A stretch of DNA of 64,000 bases. Source: Vibrio sp. ED004. Its GTDB lineage: Bacteria > Pseudomonadota > Gammaproteobacteria > Enterobacterales > Vibrionaceae. The stretch is from the NCBI RefSeq assembly GCF_023206395.1, contig NZ_CP066150.1:62001-126000 (forward strand). Reading direction: 5' to 3'. Below the pieces are notes generated by a model, which had not been told where the DNA came from, ran no database searches, and saw only the letters and a program-made list of their open reading frames with translations. This document shows, one piece after another, positions 27,180 to 36,533 of this stretch (position 1 is its first letter; each line of letters begins with the position of its first letter). The translations under genes and the position numbers were made by a program.

Positions 27180-28271
27180 CTAGCTCGCTAGCGAGTTCTC
27201 ACTCAGTGCGTCAAACAGGTGGAAAGCATCCAAATCCAAGTAAAGTGTCAGCTCTTTCACGTCCACTTCAGCGGCTTGGGTCTCAACCATCAGCGGTTGG
27301 CCGCCGATTTCTGTTTTCAGAAGAATGCTCGCGCCTAGCAATTCCTTGTCTTTGATTTTCACAGGGAATGGCAGTACGCGATCGTGGTCCACTTGCTCAG
27401 CACGCAGGTGGATGTCTGTTGGACGAACACCAAAGTGAAGCGCTAGGTTTTTAGACGCCAGAGACTTAAAACGCTCCGGCAATGGGATGTGAACATCGCC
27501 AAGTTCAACGAAGTATTCGCCTTCTTTTTCAATCAGTTTCGCTTCCAACATGTTCATTGACGGGTTACCAATGAATTGCGCGACAAACTTGTTAGCCGGG
27601 CGCTGGAACACCTCTGTTGGCGTACCTACTTGAGCCACATAACCGTCTTTCAGAATCACGATTCTGTCTGCCAATGTCATCGCTTCGATCTGATCGTGTG
27701 TTACGTAGATCGTGGTGGTTTTCAGCTCACGGTGTAGGTGTTTGATCTCTTCACGCATCACGCCACGCAGCTTGGCATCTAGGTTAGATAACGGCTCATC
27801 AAACAAGAACACTTTAGGGGTACGAACCATCGCACGGCCCATTGCCACACGCTGACGTTGACCACCAGAAAGCTCTTTTGGCTTACGGTTCAGTAGAGGA
27901 TCAAGCTCCAGCATTTTCGCGGCTTTTAGGACTTCAACGTCGATTTCCGCTTTCGGCATGCCTTTCAGTTTTAATGCAAAGGCGATGTTCTCGTACACCG
28001 TCATGTGTGGGTACAGTGCGTAGCTTTGGAATACCATCGCTAAGTCACGATCTTTAGCATCGACCTTGTTCATCACTTTGCCACCAACCACTATGTCACC
28101 AGAGCTGATGCTCTCTAGGCCTGCAAGCATACGTAGTGTGGTCGATTTACCACAGCCAGATGGGCCAAGGAAAACCACGAACTCGCCGTCTTCAACCGTA
28201 AAATCAAACTCTTTTACAACTTCAACATCGCCGAATGATTTTTTGATGTTCTTAAATTCTACTTTAGCCAT
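27180..28271 (-). CDS. MalK/UgpC-type ABC sugar importer ATPase
   Basis: A 363-residue ATPase with Walker A GPSGCGKST (near residue 36), Q-loop FQSYALYPHM, signature LSGGQRQRV, Walker B VFLFDEPLSNLD, and a C-terminal OB/TOBE regulatory domain (FGVRPTDIHL). It energises the CUT1 importer formed with the permeases at 29638-31519. Its ATG overlaps the GH1 stop by one base (TAATG), so it is translationally coupled. Placing the ATPase after the glycosidase is an ordinary arrangement for sugar operons. Confidence 0.93.
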   Translation of the reverse strand: MAKVEFKNIKKSFGDVEVVKEFDFTVEDGEFVVFLGPSGCGKSTTLRMLAGLESISSGDIVVGGKVMNKVDAKDRDLAMVFQSYALYPHMTVYENIAFALKLKGMPKAEIDVEVLKAAKMLELDPLLNRKPKELSGGQRQRVAMGRAMVRTPKVFLFDEPLSNLDAKLRGVMREEIKHLHRELKTTTIYVTHDQIEAMTLADRIVILKDGYVAQVGTPTEVFQRPANKFVAQFIGNPSMNMLEAKLIEKEGEYFVELGDVHIPLPERFKSLASKNLALHFGVRPTDIHLRAEQVDHDRVLPFPVKIKDKELLGASILLKTEIGGQPLMVETQAAEVDVKELTLYLDLDAFHLFDALSENSLAS

Positions 28272-29620
28272 TATCTGTTCTCCTCAGCGCGCTCTTGAAG
28301 CATGTTTCGGTACGCAATTGCGCTCTGTTTCAGTGTTCTTTCTTGAGTGGTGTAATCAACATGGACAATGCCAAAACGCTGGCAGTAGCCGAATGCCCAC
28401 TCAAAGTTATCCATCAGGCTCCACGCGAAGTAGCCATCCACTGTCACACCGGCTTCAACTGCGTTGTGAACCGCTTCGATGTGGCCTTGGAAGTAACGAA
28501 CACGTTGGTCATCCATCACTTGTCCGTTAACACGCTCGTCATTACCTGCAGCGCCGTTCTCTGTAATGTAGATAGGCGGCATATTTTCGTAACGAGCGTC
28601 CAGTCTTACCAATAAATCGGTAAGGCCTTGTGGGTTAATTTCCCAACCGATGTAAGTGTGTTCAGCGTCAGTCTGTTTCACTGATTCAATATCGCCATTC
28701 TCGTTGAATCGAGCGACATTGCGTGTGTAGTAGTTGATACCGATGTAATCAACAGGAGCACTAATGATGTCTAGATCGCCTTCTAGAATCATTGGCATGT
28801 TCATCGCTTGACGCTCAACCACTAACTGCGGATATTCACCCTTCAATACTGGGTCGATAAACCAGTGGTAGTTCTCCGCTTCGCAGTAATCTGCTGCGCC
28901 TTGATCTTGTGGTGTTAATGGGTAAGCCGGAGTCGCGTTAAATACCACGCCATGCTTAGCATGAGGCGCATTCTTACGAAGAATCGGCATCGCCAAACCG
29001 TGTGCCAACATTAAGTGGTGAGATGCTAAGTAGCCCTCTTTCTCACCCTTGATGCCTGGCGCGTGTTCGCCCCAACGGTAACCAAGGAATGCAGACACAA
29101 ACGGTTCGTTCAATGTTGTGTAAACATCAATCTTGTCGCCAAAGTAGTTAGTCACGACTTCTGCGTATTCCGCAAATTTGTAAGACGTTTCACGGTTTAG
29201 CCAACCGCCTTTGTCTTCAAGGTATTGTGGCAGATCCCAGTGATACAAAGTCACATACACCTTCATGCCACGAGCATGACACTCATCGATGATCTGCTCA
29301 TAAAACTCTAGACCTTGCTGATTCACCACACCGTCTTGCGGCAGGATACGTGGCCATGCAATTGAAAGGCGGTAAGCATCTACACCTAAGCCTTGAATCA
29401 TCTCGACATCTTGTTGCCACAAGTGGTAGTGGTCGCACGCCACATCACCACTGTCGCCGTTATCTACCTTACCCGGCTTCTTACAAAACGTGTCCCAGAT
29501 AGACGGTGTACGACCGCCCTCTTCAACGCCGCCTTCAATTTGGTATGAAGATGTCGCGACACCGAATACAAATTCCTTACTGCGTAACTTTGAATCACTT
29601 GGAAGTTGAAATTTATTCAT
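28271..29620 (-). CDS. GH1 beta-glucosidase
   Basis: A 449-residue (beta/alpha)8 enzyme of normal GH1 length without a signal peptide. Catalytic acid/base lies in TLNEPF (Glu172) and the nucleophile in YITENGA (Glu354); the substrate-binding N-terminus FVFGVATSSYQIEG and the C-terminal SLMDNFEWAFGY aglycone loop are typical beta-glucosidase. It hydrolyses beta-glucosides imported by the neighbouring ABC system and works in parallel with the GH94 phosphorylase. Lies 17 bases after the MalG-type permease and overlaps the next gene. Confidence 0.94.
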   Translation of the reverse strand: MNKFQLPSDSKLRSKEFVFGVATSSYQIEGGVEEGGRTPSIWDTFCKKPGKVDNGDSGDVACDHYHLWQQDVEMIQGLGVDAYRLSIAWPRILPQDGVVNQQGLEFYEQIIDECHARGMKVYVTLYHWDLPQYLEDKGGWLNRETSYKFAEYAEVVTNYFGDKIDVYTTLNEPFVSAFLGYRWGEHAPGIKGEKEGYLASHHLMLAHGLAMPILRKNAPHAKHGVVFNATPAYPLTPQDQGAADYCEAENYHWFIDPVLKGEYPQLVVERQAMNMPMILEGDLDIISAPVDYIGINYYTRNVARFNENGDIESVKQTDAEHTYIGWEINPQGLTDLLVRLDARYENMPPIYITENGAAGNDERVNGQVMDDQRVRYFQGHIEAVHNAVEAGVTVDGYFAWSLMDNFEWAFGYCQRFGIVHVDYTTQERTLKQSAIAYRNMLQERAEENR

Positions 29621-29637
29621 TGTTATAACCCTTAAAC

Positions 29638-30531
29638 CTAACCTTTAACTGCGCCGGACGTTAAACCACTGATCATCTGTTTCGATGCGAACAGGTATGT
29701 AATCACAAGTGGTAAAATAGAAATTGTGGTACCTAGCATTACCGCGCCCCATGGCGTATTCGGAATACCTTGAACACTTCGTAGTGCTTGTGTGATGACG
29801 TAATTGTCAGGGTTGTTCAGCACCACAAGAGGCTGCATAAACATGTTCCAGAAGAAGACGAACTGCACGATAGCCAATGTTGCTAGTGCTGGTTTCATCA
29901 GTGGCAGTACCACACTCCAGTACGTTCTGAATTCACCTGCGCCATCCAGTTTCGCTGCTTCTAATAGCTCTTTAGGAATTGATGCAATCACGTGCTGACG
30001 CATCAAGAAGATACCAAACGGCGTGGTTGTGAACGGTAGCCATACCGCCATGTGGTTATCCAGCAAGCCTAAGAATTTCACGATCATGAAGTAAGGGATC
30101 AAGCTAAGCACAGGCGGAATTGCCATTGAGCCAACCAGCATGCCGAACAACACGTTCTTTCCGCGGAACTTAAACACAGCAAATGCGTAGCCACCCATGC
30201 TACAAAACAGCAGCGAGATGGTAGTGCCTAAGAAAGCCACGTAAATCGAGTTAAACATCGCCTTCCAAAACGGCATGATTTCCAGAAGTTTTGCGTAGTT
30301 CACCATCAGGCTATCGCCAATCGCAAAGCTGATGCCCGAACCGAAGATTTCCGAACGGTCACGTGTTGAAAGCAGAGCTGACCACACAAACGGGAACACC
30401 GTAATGATTGCGGAAACAATCAGTAATATGCCGAGCATGACCATCAAGATCTTAGTCATGATGTACATGGTGCGTTCGCTTGGCATTAGGCCACTTAGTG
30501 GTGAGGTATTTGTCTTAATTGATGTCGACAT
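29638..30531 (-). CDS. MalG-type sugar ABC permease
   Basis: A 297-residue inner-membrane protein with six predicted helices and the EAA loop LEAAKLDGAGEFRTYWSVVLP that contacts the ATPase. It ends with a cytoplasmic GLTSGAVKG tail, usual for the MalG/second CUT1 permease. Starts one base after the preceding permease gene, so the two are co-translated. Confidence 0.93.
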   Translation of the reverse strand: MSTSIKTNTSPLSGLMPSERTMYIMTKILMVMLGILLIVSAIITVFPFVWSALLSTRDRSEIFGSGISFAIGDSLMVNYAKLLEIMPFWKAMFNSIYVAFLGTTISLLFCSMGGYAFAVFKFRGKNVLFGMLVGSMAIPPVLSLIPYFMIVKFLGLLDNHMAVWLPFTTTPFGIFLMRQHVIASIPKELLEAAKLDGAGEFRTYWSVVLPLMKPALATLAIVQFVFFWNMFMQPLVVLNNPDNYVITQALRSVQGIPNTPWGAVMLGTTISILPLVITYLFASKQMISGLTSGAVKG

Positions 30532-30532
30532 C

Positions 30533-31519
30533 TTAATGCTCCCCTAAGCCTTTCTTACCGAAGAATAAAAATTGAACCAAAGTACAAGACGCGATGAGTG
30601 CAAACAGGAGCCATGAAATCGCTGACGCTGTGCCCATTTCTAACCATTCCCAACCCACTTTGTATAGGTACATAGAGATAGTTAAACCTGATTGACCCGT
30701 ACCGCCTGTACCACGCGTTAGAACGAACGGTTCTTCAAACATCTGCAGGTTACCGATGATGGTCATCGTGATTGCAAAGAAGATGAATGGACGAATCATT
30801 GGTAGTGAGATGTTCCAGAAGCGGCGGAAGGCATTCGCACCATCCATACGTGCAGCTTCTAAAATGTCTTTAGGAATCGTCATTAAACCTGTGGTGTAAA
30901 GGACGATGTTAAAACCGGTGTATTTCCAGAAAACCATGATCGCGATAGACGGCTTCACCATAGTGGCATCGTCTAACCAGCGGATTGGTTGAAAATCGTT
31001 AACCCAAGCAAATGCCCAACCAAACAGTGTGCTATCAGCCAGTGCCATTAGCGTTTGGTTAATGATTCCTGAGTTAGGAGAGTACATATTGAAGAAAATC
31101 AATGACGCTGCGACCGTTGATGTGATGAACGGTAAAAAGTACGCCGATGTTAGCCAGTGACGCATACGGTCACCCATTGAAACCAACATGTAAGCCACTG
31201 GAATAGCGACTAAGTGCTGAGCCACACCCGAAGTGATTGCTAGCCATAATGTGTTCTTTAATGAACGCCATAGCCACGGGTCAGTCAAGGCAATGTGATA
31301 GTTCTCAAAACCAACGAACTGCATTGCGTCCATGCCCTGTACTGGGTTCCATTCGTGGAACGACAGGTAAACAGAGAACAACAGCGGGAAGATCCCAAAT
31401 ACAGAAAAAATGATCAGAAACGGCAGAAGAAATCCATACGGTGTAAGCGCTTTCAAATTTAGACGAGAAAAAAGGCTTTTGTCCGCAGGTTCTATCGTTG
31501 TGCTCGCTGTATGATTCAT
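30533..31519 (-). CDS. MalF-type sugar ABC permease
   Basis: A 328-residue inner-membrane protein with an N-terminal cytoplasmic stretch, about six helices and the EAA loop LEAARMDGANAFRRFWNISLP. It pairs with the MalG-type protein to form the translocation channel. It is preceded by a hairpin with a T-run (31534-31563), so its level is probably lower than that of the binding protein upstream. Confidence 0.93.
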   Translation of the reverse strand: MNHTASTTIEPADKSLFSRLNLKALTPYGFLLPFLIIFSVFGIFPLLFSVYLSFHEWNPVQGMDAMQFVGFENYHIALTDPWLWRSLKNTLWLAITSGVAQHLVAIPVAYMLVSMGDRMRHWLTSAYFLPFITSTVAASLIFFNMYSPNSGIINQTLMALADSTLFGWAFAWVNDFQPIRWLDDATMVKPSIAIMVFWKYTGFNIVLYTTGLMTIPKDILEAARMDGANAFRRFWNISLPMIRPFIFFAITMTIIGNLQMFEEPFVLTRGTGGTGQSGLTISMYLYKVGWEWLEMGTASAISWLLFALIASCTLVQFLFFGKKGLGEH

Positions 31520-31533
31520 AGTAACGACCTCTT

Positions 31534-31563
31534 AAAAAAGGAAGCGCGCTATCCGCGCCTCCT
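31534..31563 (-). terminator. Attenuator-like hairpin between binding protein and permease genes
   Basis: On the minus strand, AGGAGGCGCG and CGCGCTTCCT form a 10-pair stem (one G-U) with a 5-base loop, directly followed by TTTTTT. It lies within the operon between the binding protein stop (31587) and the permease ATG (31519). A leaky terminator here would set the usual excess of binding protein over permease. Confidence 0.8.
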
Positions 31564-31586
31564 CACTTACTCAAAGTAAAAACAAA

Positions 31587-32834
31587 TTAAAGATTACGCG
31601 TGCGACGCTTGATTAGGCGCTCTGCCTCTTTAAGCGCTGTCTCGATGTCCTTACCTTCATCAAGTACTTCCATCAATGCGTTCTCTAAAATGATAGAACG
31701 TGCAACGTGGTCGCCTTGAGCTGGAGATACTGGCTTGATGTTCTGTGCCACTTCAGCAAATAGAAGACGTGCTTTCTGACCACCCAGGAACTCCATCTCT
31801 TCTTGGAAAAGCTCATCGTCATACGTGGTTACGTTTGCAGGGAAAGCCGCAATCGTTTCGAAGTGCTTAAGTTGAACATCACGATCAGTCGTCATGTATT
31901 CAATCAACGCCCAAGCTTCATCTGGGTTATCAGATTGAGTTGGAATAGATAGGAATGAACCACCCCAGCTGCCGTAGATACCATCAGGTAGGTTTTCTAC
32001 CGCCCACTTACCTTTGGTTTCAGGAGCGATCCAGTTGTTTAGGTGACCAAGAAGCCAAGCGCCAGAAAGTTGAGTTGCAAATGTGCCGTTGCGGAAGCCT
32101 TCGTACCATTCATTAGACCAAGCCAGAATACGGCCGTCTAAGCCTTTGTCGCGAATCTCTTTTGCTACTTCAAAAGCGTGAACAAAACGCTCAGATGTCA
32201 CAACTGGGTTGCCGTCTTTATCGAAGTAAAGACCTTCGCCTTCAGGAACTGTGGTGAAGATGATCGCTTGTGCAACGTCGGCTGCTGAAGCGATAAGTTG
32301 TACGTTTTGCTCTTTCAGTTTTTCACCCGCAGCGATGTATGAATCCCAATCTTTAATTGCGTCTTCTACATTGATACCGGCTTTTTCAAACACGTCGGTA
32401 CGGTAGTACATAACACCTGGACCAAGGTCGACAGGAATGCCGTACATGTCGCCGTCAGCGCCTTTGCCTTGTGCCCATGCATAAGGTGCGAATCGTTCTT
32501 CGTATTTATCTGCACCGTAGTTTTCAGACAGGTTAACTAGACCGCCAGAGCCAACGAATGGACCGATTTTCTCTACGTCTACAACAATCACATCACCTGC
32601 ACCAGAGCCCGTTGCTAGGTTAGTCGTTAGTTTCGTGTGGTGGTCACCGTGGTTGTTCATAAGGTAATCAACTTTAATCCCTGTTTCCTTTTCGAAGTCA
32701 GGCAGTAATACCTTCAGGCTGCTATCGAAATCAGGGAAACCGTCGAAACGAATCTCTTTGTCAGCCGCGTTCACAGCTGTTGTACCTAATCCTAAAGCAA
32801 CCGCGCATGAAAGCGCCAAGGTCTTAAATTTCAT
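31587..32834 (-). CDS. Periplasmic sugar-binding protein of a CUT1 ABC importer
   Basis: A 415-residue extracellular solute-binding protein (family 1). The signal peptide MKFKTLALSCAVALGLGTTAVNA is of the ordinary cleaved type with no lipobox. The mature protein has the SBP_bac_1 pattern (YGIPVDLGPGVMYYRTDVFEKAG, TFATQLSGAWLLGHL). It should capture a beta-glucoside oligosaccharide in the periplasm. Only 18 bases separate it from the LacI gene upstream, so it is either co-transcribed with it or has a promoter inside the LacI coding region. Confidence 0.92.
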   Translation of the reverse strand: MKFKTLALSCAVALGLGTTAVNAADKEIRFDGFPDFDSSLKVLLPDFEKETGIKVDYLMNNHGDHHTKLTTNLATGSGAGDVIVVDVEKIGPFVGSGGLVNLSENYGADKYEERFAPYAWAQGKGADGDMYGIPVDLGPGVMYYRTDVFEKAGINVEDAIKDWDSYIAAGEKLKEQNVQLIASAADVAQAIIFTTVPEGEGLYFDKDGNPVVTSERFVHAFEVAKEIRDKGLDGRILAWSNEWYEGFRNGTFATQLSGAWLLGHLNNWIAPETKGKWAVENLPDGIYGSWGGSFLSIPTQSDNPDEAWALIEYMTTDRDVQLKHFETIAAFPANVTTYDDELFQEEMEFLGGQKARLLFAEVAQNIKPVSPAQGDHVARSIILENALMEVLDEGKDIETALKEAERLIKRRTRNL

Positions 32835-32852
32835 GTTCTATCCTTAATATTT

Positions 32853-33860
32853 TTATAGGGTAACGAGTAAATCCGATACCGAGTTTCTAGTGACCAACGT
32901 CGGCAGCAATTTAAAGTTCACGTCATGTTTGATTTTTTTTAGCTTTTGTAGAGTGAGCTGCACTGCTTCGATGCTCATCTCTTCAATGGGGAAATTAATG
33001 GTGGTCAAACTAGGGGTCAGATAACGCGCGAAGATGGTGTTATCGAAGCCGACAAGAGAAACGTCTCTCGGAACAGACAATCCCTCTTTATGCAGAACTT
33101 CGAATGCGCCAAATGCCATGTGATCGTTTGAAGCGAATACCGCCGTAAAGTGGCATTTTCTGTTGATCAACTTCTTCATGGCGCTGATGCCAGTCTCTTC
33201 AGTAAATCCCGCCTCAGAGACTAAGGCTTCATCGTATGGCACACCGGCTTCTTCCAGTGCCTTGCGATAACCCTGCAAACGCCCCCTAGCGTCCGCTTTA
33301 TCTAAAGGCCCGGTAATACACGCGATATCTGTATGTCCCTTTTGCAAAAGATATTGAGTAGCGAGTAGCCCCCCGACTTCGTTATCAATATCAATGCAAC
33401 TCATCGCCATTTCTGGGATGAAGCGGTTAATCAAAACCACAGGGGTCCCCTGTTCTTCCAATTCAATTAAATAGTCATCACTGAGCAGTTGAGTATGAAG
33501 AATCAAAGCATCGACACGACGCCCCAACAAAAACTCCACAGACTCGCGCTGCCCTTGTTCGGTGTTCGAACCCGCTGTAACCACAGCGTGGTAACCGAAG
33601 CGGCGTAGGTTTTCCTCTATACAATGCAAGATGCCTGAATAGAAAGATCCGCCCAGCTCTGGAACAACAACACCCACACTTCCGGTACGACTTGAAGCCA
33701 AAGCCTGAGCGATAGAGTTCGGGCGATAACCCAATTCTTTGATCGCTTTTTCAACCTTTAACTTCTTGTCATGACTCACTCTACTCGTGCCATTAATAAC
33801 CCTAGACACCGTCGCTTGAGACACACCTGCATGTTCTGATACGTGTTTAATTGTTGCCAC
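32853..33860 (-). CDS. LacI-family regulator of the beta-glucoside ABC operon
   Basis: A 335-residue LacI-type regulator: helix-turn-helix TIKHVSEHAGVSQATVSRVIN with the usual YRPNSIAQAL hinge helix, then a ligand domain (VGVVVPELGGSFYSGILHC, VSLVGFDNTIFARYLTPSLTT). First gene of the operon that continues through the binding protein, permeases, GH1, ATPase and GH94. A near-perfect operator lies 24 bases upstream of its start (33884-33899), so autoregulation is likely. It may also control the porin gene at 36534, which has a related site. Confidence 0.92.
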   Translation of the reverse strand: MATIKHVSEHAGVSQATVSRVINGTSRVSHDKKLKVEKAIKELGYRPNSIAQALASSRTGSVGVVVPELGGSFYSGILHCIEENLRRFGYHAVVTAGSNTEQGQRESVEFLLGRRVDALILHTQLLSDDYLIELEEQGTPVVLINRFIPEMAMSCIDIDNEVGGLLATQYLLQKGHTDIACITGPLDKADARGRLQGYRKALEEAGVPYDEALVSEAGFTEETGISAMKKLINRKCHFTAVFASNDHMAFGAFEVLHKEGLSVPRDVSLVGFDNTIFARYLTPSLTTINFPIEEMSIEAVQLTLQKLKKIKHDVNFKLLPTLVTRNSVSDLLVTL

Positions 33861-33883
33861 TCGAACCTCGATACTTCATTAGC

Positions 33884-33899
33884 TTGTAACCGCTTACAA
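33884..33899. promoter_or_regulatory. LacI-family operator at the operon start
   Basis: TTGTAACCGCTTACAA fits the TGTAA-N-CG-N-TTACA pattern of LacI-family operators (CytR, GntR, CebR-like), with the central CG. It is 24-39 bases upstream of the LacI ATG. Confidence 0.75.
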
Positions 33900-33930
33900 A
33901 ACGATTATTAAGAAATTACGTTTTAGTTGA

Positions 33931-33946
33931 AGTGAGTGTCATCACA
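33931..33946. promoter_or_regulatory. CRP-like binding site
   Basis: AGTGAGTGTCATCACA matches the TGTGA-N6-TCACA core in nine of ten specified positions. Together with the adjacent LacI operator it suggests catabolite activation of the beta-glucoside operon. Confidence 0.6.
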
Positions 33947-33983
33947 CTAAACTTGGAGGTAAAAAGGCTGGATTTGGAAATCT

Positions 33984-33997
33984 TGAAAGCGCTTACA
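33984..33997. promoter_or_regulatory. Second LacI-type operator
   Basis: TGAAAGCGCTTACA is a 14-base partial palindrome with the central CG. It lies 100 bases from the first operator, a spacing compatible with looping by a tetrameric regulator. Confidence 0.55.
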
Positions 33998-34246
33998 GAT
34001 TCACTTCACGCCATGAAACTGTTTCATGAGATTCTTGCTCACCTTATCAAAATGGCGCTCAGTTACTTACTCCCAGAGTGCTAACAAGCATGCTTAAACT
34101 CCGTTATTCAAGAAGCACAGTTCGGAGATGAACCCGCAGCAGACGGTAATATACGGGGCGAAATTGACCCTATTATTTCAGTGGCTATACGAAATTGTAT
34201 GGGAACATTTCATAAGCACTTCGAATTCGCTTTTCAGAAACCGAAA

Positions 34247-34280
34247 CCTAAAACAACAACGCCCAGCAAAGGCTGGGCGT
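34247..34280 (-). terminator. Terminator of the chemoreceptor gene
   Basis: ACGCCCAGC (34259-34267) and GCTGGGCGT (34272-34280) form a 9-pair stem with a 4-base loop. On the minus strand it is followed by TTGTTGTTTT. Confidence 0.85.
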
Positions 34281-34314
34281 GAAACTGTGGAAGGGTTTGG
34301 GTTTAGAGTCTCCT

Positions 34315-36333
34315 CTAAACCTTGTTTTCTGATTGCTCGGCGAGCTTAAACTCTTGAGTTAGTGAGAATTGCTGCTGCGACATGATTTCAAGCTGCTGCC
34401 CATGGGAGAACAGAACCTGAGATCGTTGAGAGTTATCTTCTGCCAAGGTGTGTATTTGGCTGATGTTTTGTGTAACTTGAGAGGCGACCACTTGATGTTC
34501 CGTGGTCGCGGTCGCGATTTGATGACTCCTCTGCTCGATCTCATTGAGCAGATCAGAGACCGTCGATATTGAGTGATTCACTTCGCCCGTTTGCTCAACA
34601 CATTGAACCATCCCCACCACACATTGATTGATTTGTTCCACCGCCAGTTTAGAACTAGTTTGCAACTGTTCAATCTTGTTATGTATCTCTTGCGTCGAGG
34701 CATTGGTTTTGGCTGCTAACACGCGAACTTCATCGGCCACCACGGAGAAACCGCGTCCTTGTTCTCCTGCTCGCGCCGCTTCAATGGCGGCATTCAATGC
34801 CAACAAATTGGTTTGTTCGGAGATCCCAGATATCACATCCAAAATCGAGCCAATGCTGGCGCTTTCGCTTTCAAGCTGGCCAATGGTCGCTGTTGATTCT
34901 GCCAACTTACGTTCTAAGCTGCCCATCAACTCGACACTTTTATCCATGGTCTTCTGGCCATCACTGGAACTGGACACCGCTTTGGTCACCAGCGTTAGCG
35001 TTTGATTGGCGGCTTGAGTTATTTCTGTCACCGAACACTCGATCTGCTCCATGGCTGTTGCCACCATCACCGTCTGATTGGTTTGGTCTTGCATCGCCTC
35101 ACTCAATGAACGGCTCGTGCTTTGGTTCTCTAGAGATGCTTCTTTTAGGCGTGTCGATGATTGACGCATGTTCTCAATCATTTGAGTCAGGTGGCTGATC
35201 ACTAAGTTGACCTTGTCGCTCACTGAACCGAACTCATTATTGGCTTGATACTGCACCATCGCGCTCAAGTCTTTATTGGCAACTTGGTCAAGTGCACTTT
35301 GCAGTAGCTTGCTTGGTTTACGGATCCCTTTGGCAATATTCAACCCGATCAACAGAGCAATAAGCACAGAAGTAAGAGCAATAACACCCTGCATCACAAA
35401 GGCTTGCTGTGAAAAGTCCATCGACTCATGATACAAGCGCGTCGCTGTGTCTTCAGCGAACATTGAGAGCTCATCAAAGTAACTTAGCTGAACATCAATC
35501 AACTGTTCAATTTCCTGCTTTTGGAGGGAGATAGACTCATCGAGTTTAACGGTTTCTTTATGGGTAGCGACTGAGCCATTAGCCGAAAACGCATGTGAAG
35601 CGAGCAGTGATAAAGACTGTTTACTGCGGCGCAGCAATGAGGAATCTAAGTTATCTAAATCTGCTACCGCTTGTTCGAATCGCTCTTTTCGACTTTGCAG
35701 GCGTCGCTCTACCCCGCGAACCTCCGAAGATGTTTGCAGTGAAAACGCTTCGTTGGCTTCCGCTGCAATCAAACTCAATTGCACCAGTAAAGCCTCTATC
35801 GCCTTTTGTGTCTGTTCTGAATCTGCACTCGCGAGTTGATTCACCAAAGTATTATTAAGCTGTCCCACCACAGATTGAAATTGCGCTTGTCCCATCGAAC
35901 CGAGATCTTTGCTATCCAAATACTCAACATAAAGCTCTAATACCTGCTCTATCTTATCGATAGTCAACAAACCTGTTTGAGTGATGTTGTTAAGCATAGC
36001 TTTCATTTGTGAACCAGCTACGCCCTTACCTTCGAACCAGTTTAATTGCTGCTGATATAGCTCGATGTTGTTTAAGACGGTTTGCTTCAGTGGCTCCAGT
36101 TCATCAATATAGTTAGCGGATAAGTAGGGTGTGGTGCTGCGATTAATGTCCAGAAATCGGATGGTTAACGTTGAGGATTGAAGCATTAATGGCGTAGCTT
36201 GCTGGGTGATGTTTTCGATTCGAGTGGTGATGTCTTTATTGCTACTGATGCTTAACCATGCAGAACCCAGCATAATCACAATCAGTACGAAGAAACCTAA
36301 ATAAACTCGAGACACGATGGAAGAAAGTCTCAT
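34315..36333 (-). CDS. Methyl-accepting chemotaxis protein
   Basis: A 672-residue chemoreceptor: N-terminal membrane helix ([20 protein letters not shown]), a long helical periplasmic sensor (residues ~35-320), a second membrane helix ([18 protein letters not shown]), a HAMP region and the conserved signalling hairpin ([34 protein letters not shown]). ATG 36333 is preferred over a longer frame because AGGGATTTACT precedes it and it starts at a proper signal anchor. It sits between the beta-glucoside ABC operon and the porin, so it may steer cells to the same sugars; that is positional inference. Confidence 0.92.
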   Translation of the reverse strand: MRLSSIVSRVYLGFFVLIVIMLGSAWLSISSNKDITTRIENITQQATPLMLQSSTLTIRFLDINRSTTPYLSANYIDELEPLKQTVLNNIELYQQQLNWFEGKGVAGSQMKAMLNNITQTGLLTIDKIEQVLELYVEYLDSKDLGSMGQAQFQSVVGQLNNTLVNQLASADSEQTQKAIEALLVQLSLIAAEANEAFSLQTSSEVRGVERRLQSRKERFEQAVADLDNLDSSLLRRSKQSLSLLASHAFSANGSVATHKETVKLDESISLQKQEIEQLIDVQLSYFDELSMFAEDTATRLYHESMDFSQQAFVMQGVIALTSVLIALLIGLNIAKGIRKPSKLLQSALDQVANKDLSAMVQYQANNEFGSVSDKVNLVISHLTQMIENMRQSSTRLKEASLENQSTSRSLSEAMQDQTNQTVMVATAMEQIECSVTEITQAANQTLTLVTKAVSSSSDGQKTMDKSVELMGSLERKLAESTATIGQLESESASIGSILDVISGISEQTNLLALNAAIEAARAGEQGRGFSVVADEVRVLAAKTNASTQEIHNKIEQLQTSSKLAVEQINQCVVGMVQCVEQTGEVNHSISTVSDLLNEIEQRSHQIATATTEHQVVASQVTQNISQIHTLAEDNSQRSQVLFSHGQQLEIMSQQQFSLTQEFKLAEQSENKV

Positions 36334-36353
36334 AGTAAATCCCTGATCTAGTG

Positions 36354-36381
36354 GCGAAAAAAAGGGCACAAAAATGTGCCC
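36354..36381 (-). terminator. Terminator of the porin gene
   Basis: GGGCACA (36364-36370) and TGTGCCC (36375-36381) form a short stem; on the minus strand it is followed by seven T. A second perfect inverted repeat, GCTCTTTGAA/TTCAAAGAGC (36483-36492, 36504-36513), lies closer to the porin stop without a T-run. Confidence 0.82.
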
Positions 36382-36533
36382 AAGAATGGAGTTAATTGAA
36401 ACGTGCCCTAATCAATCTGCCTTTAGGGCTAAAATGGACAGTATTTACGTACTATTGAAACGCATGGATATTCGAAAGCATAGCTCTTTGAAAATATGCC
36501 GAATTCAAAGAGCCGCTCTTTCTATATCGGTGA

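Larger units (their letters stand above)
33861..34246. other. Long promoter region of the beta-glucoside operon
   Basis: About 450 bases without a convincing gene separate the LacI start from the chemoreceptor stop at 34315. The part next to LacI holds two LacI-type palindromes, one CRP-like site and a 17-base palindrome CATGAAAC-T-GTTTCATG (34012-34028), each listed separately or here. Beyond about 34030 I see nothing until the chemoreceptor terminator. Confidence 0.7.

Noticed and set aside
34128..34349. 73-codon plus-strand frame upstream of the beta-glucoside operon
   Set aside because: It crosses the chemoreceptor terminator hairpin and enters the chemoreceptor gene antisense; composition looks random.
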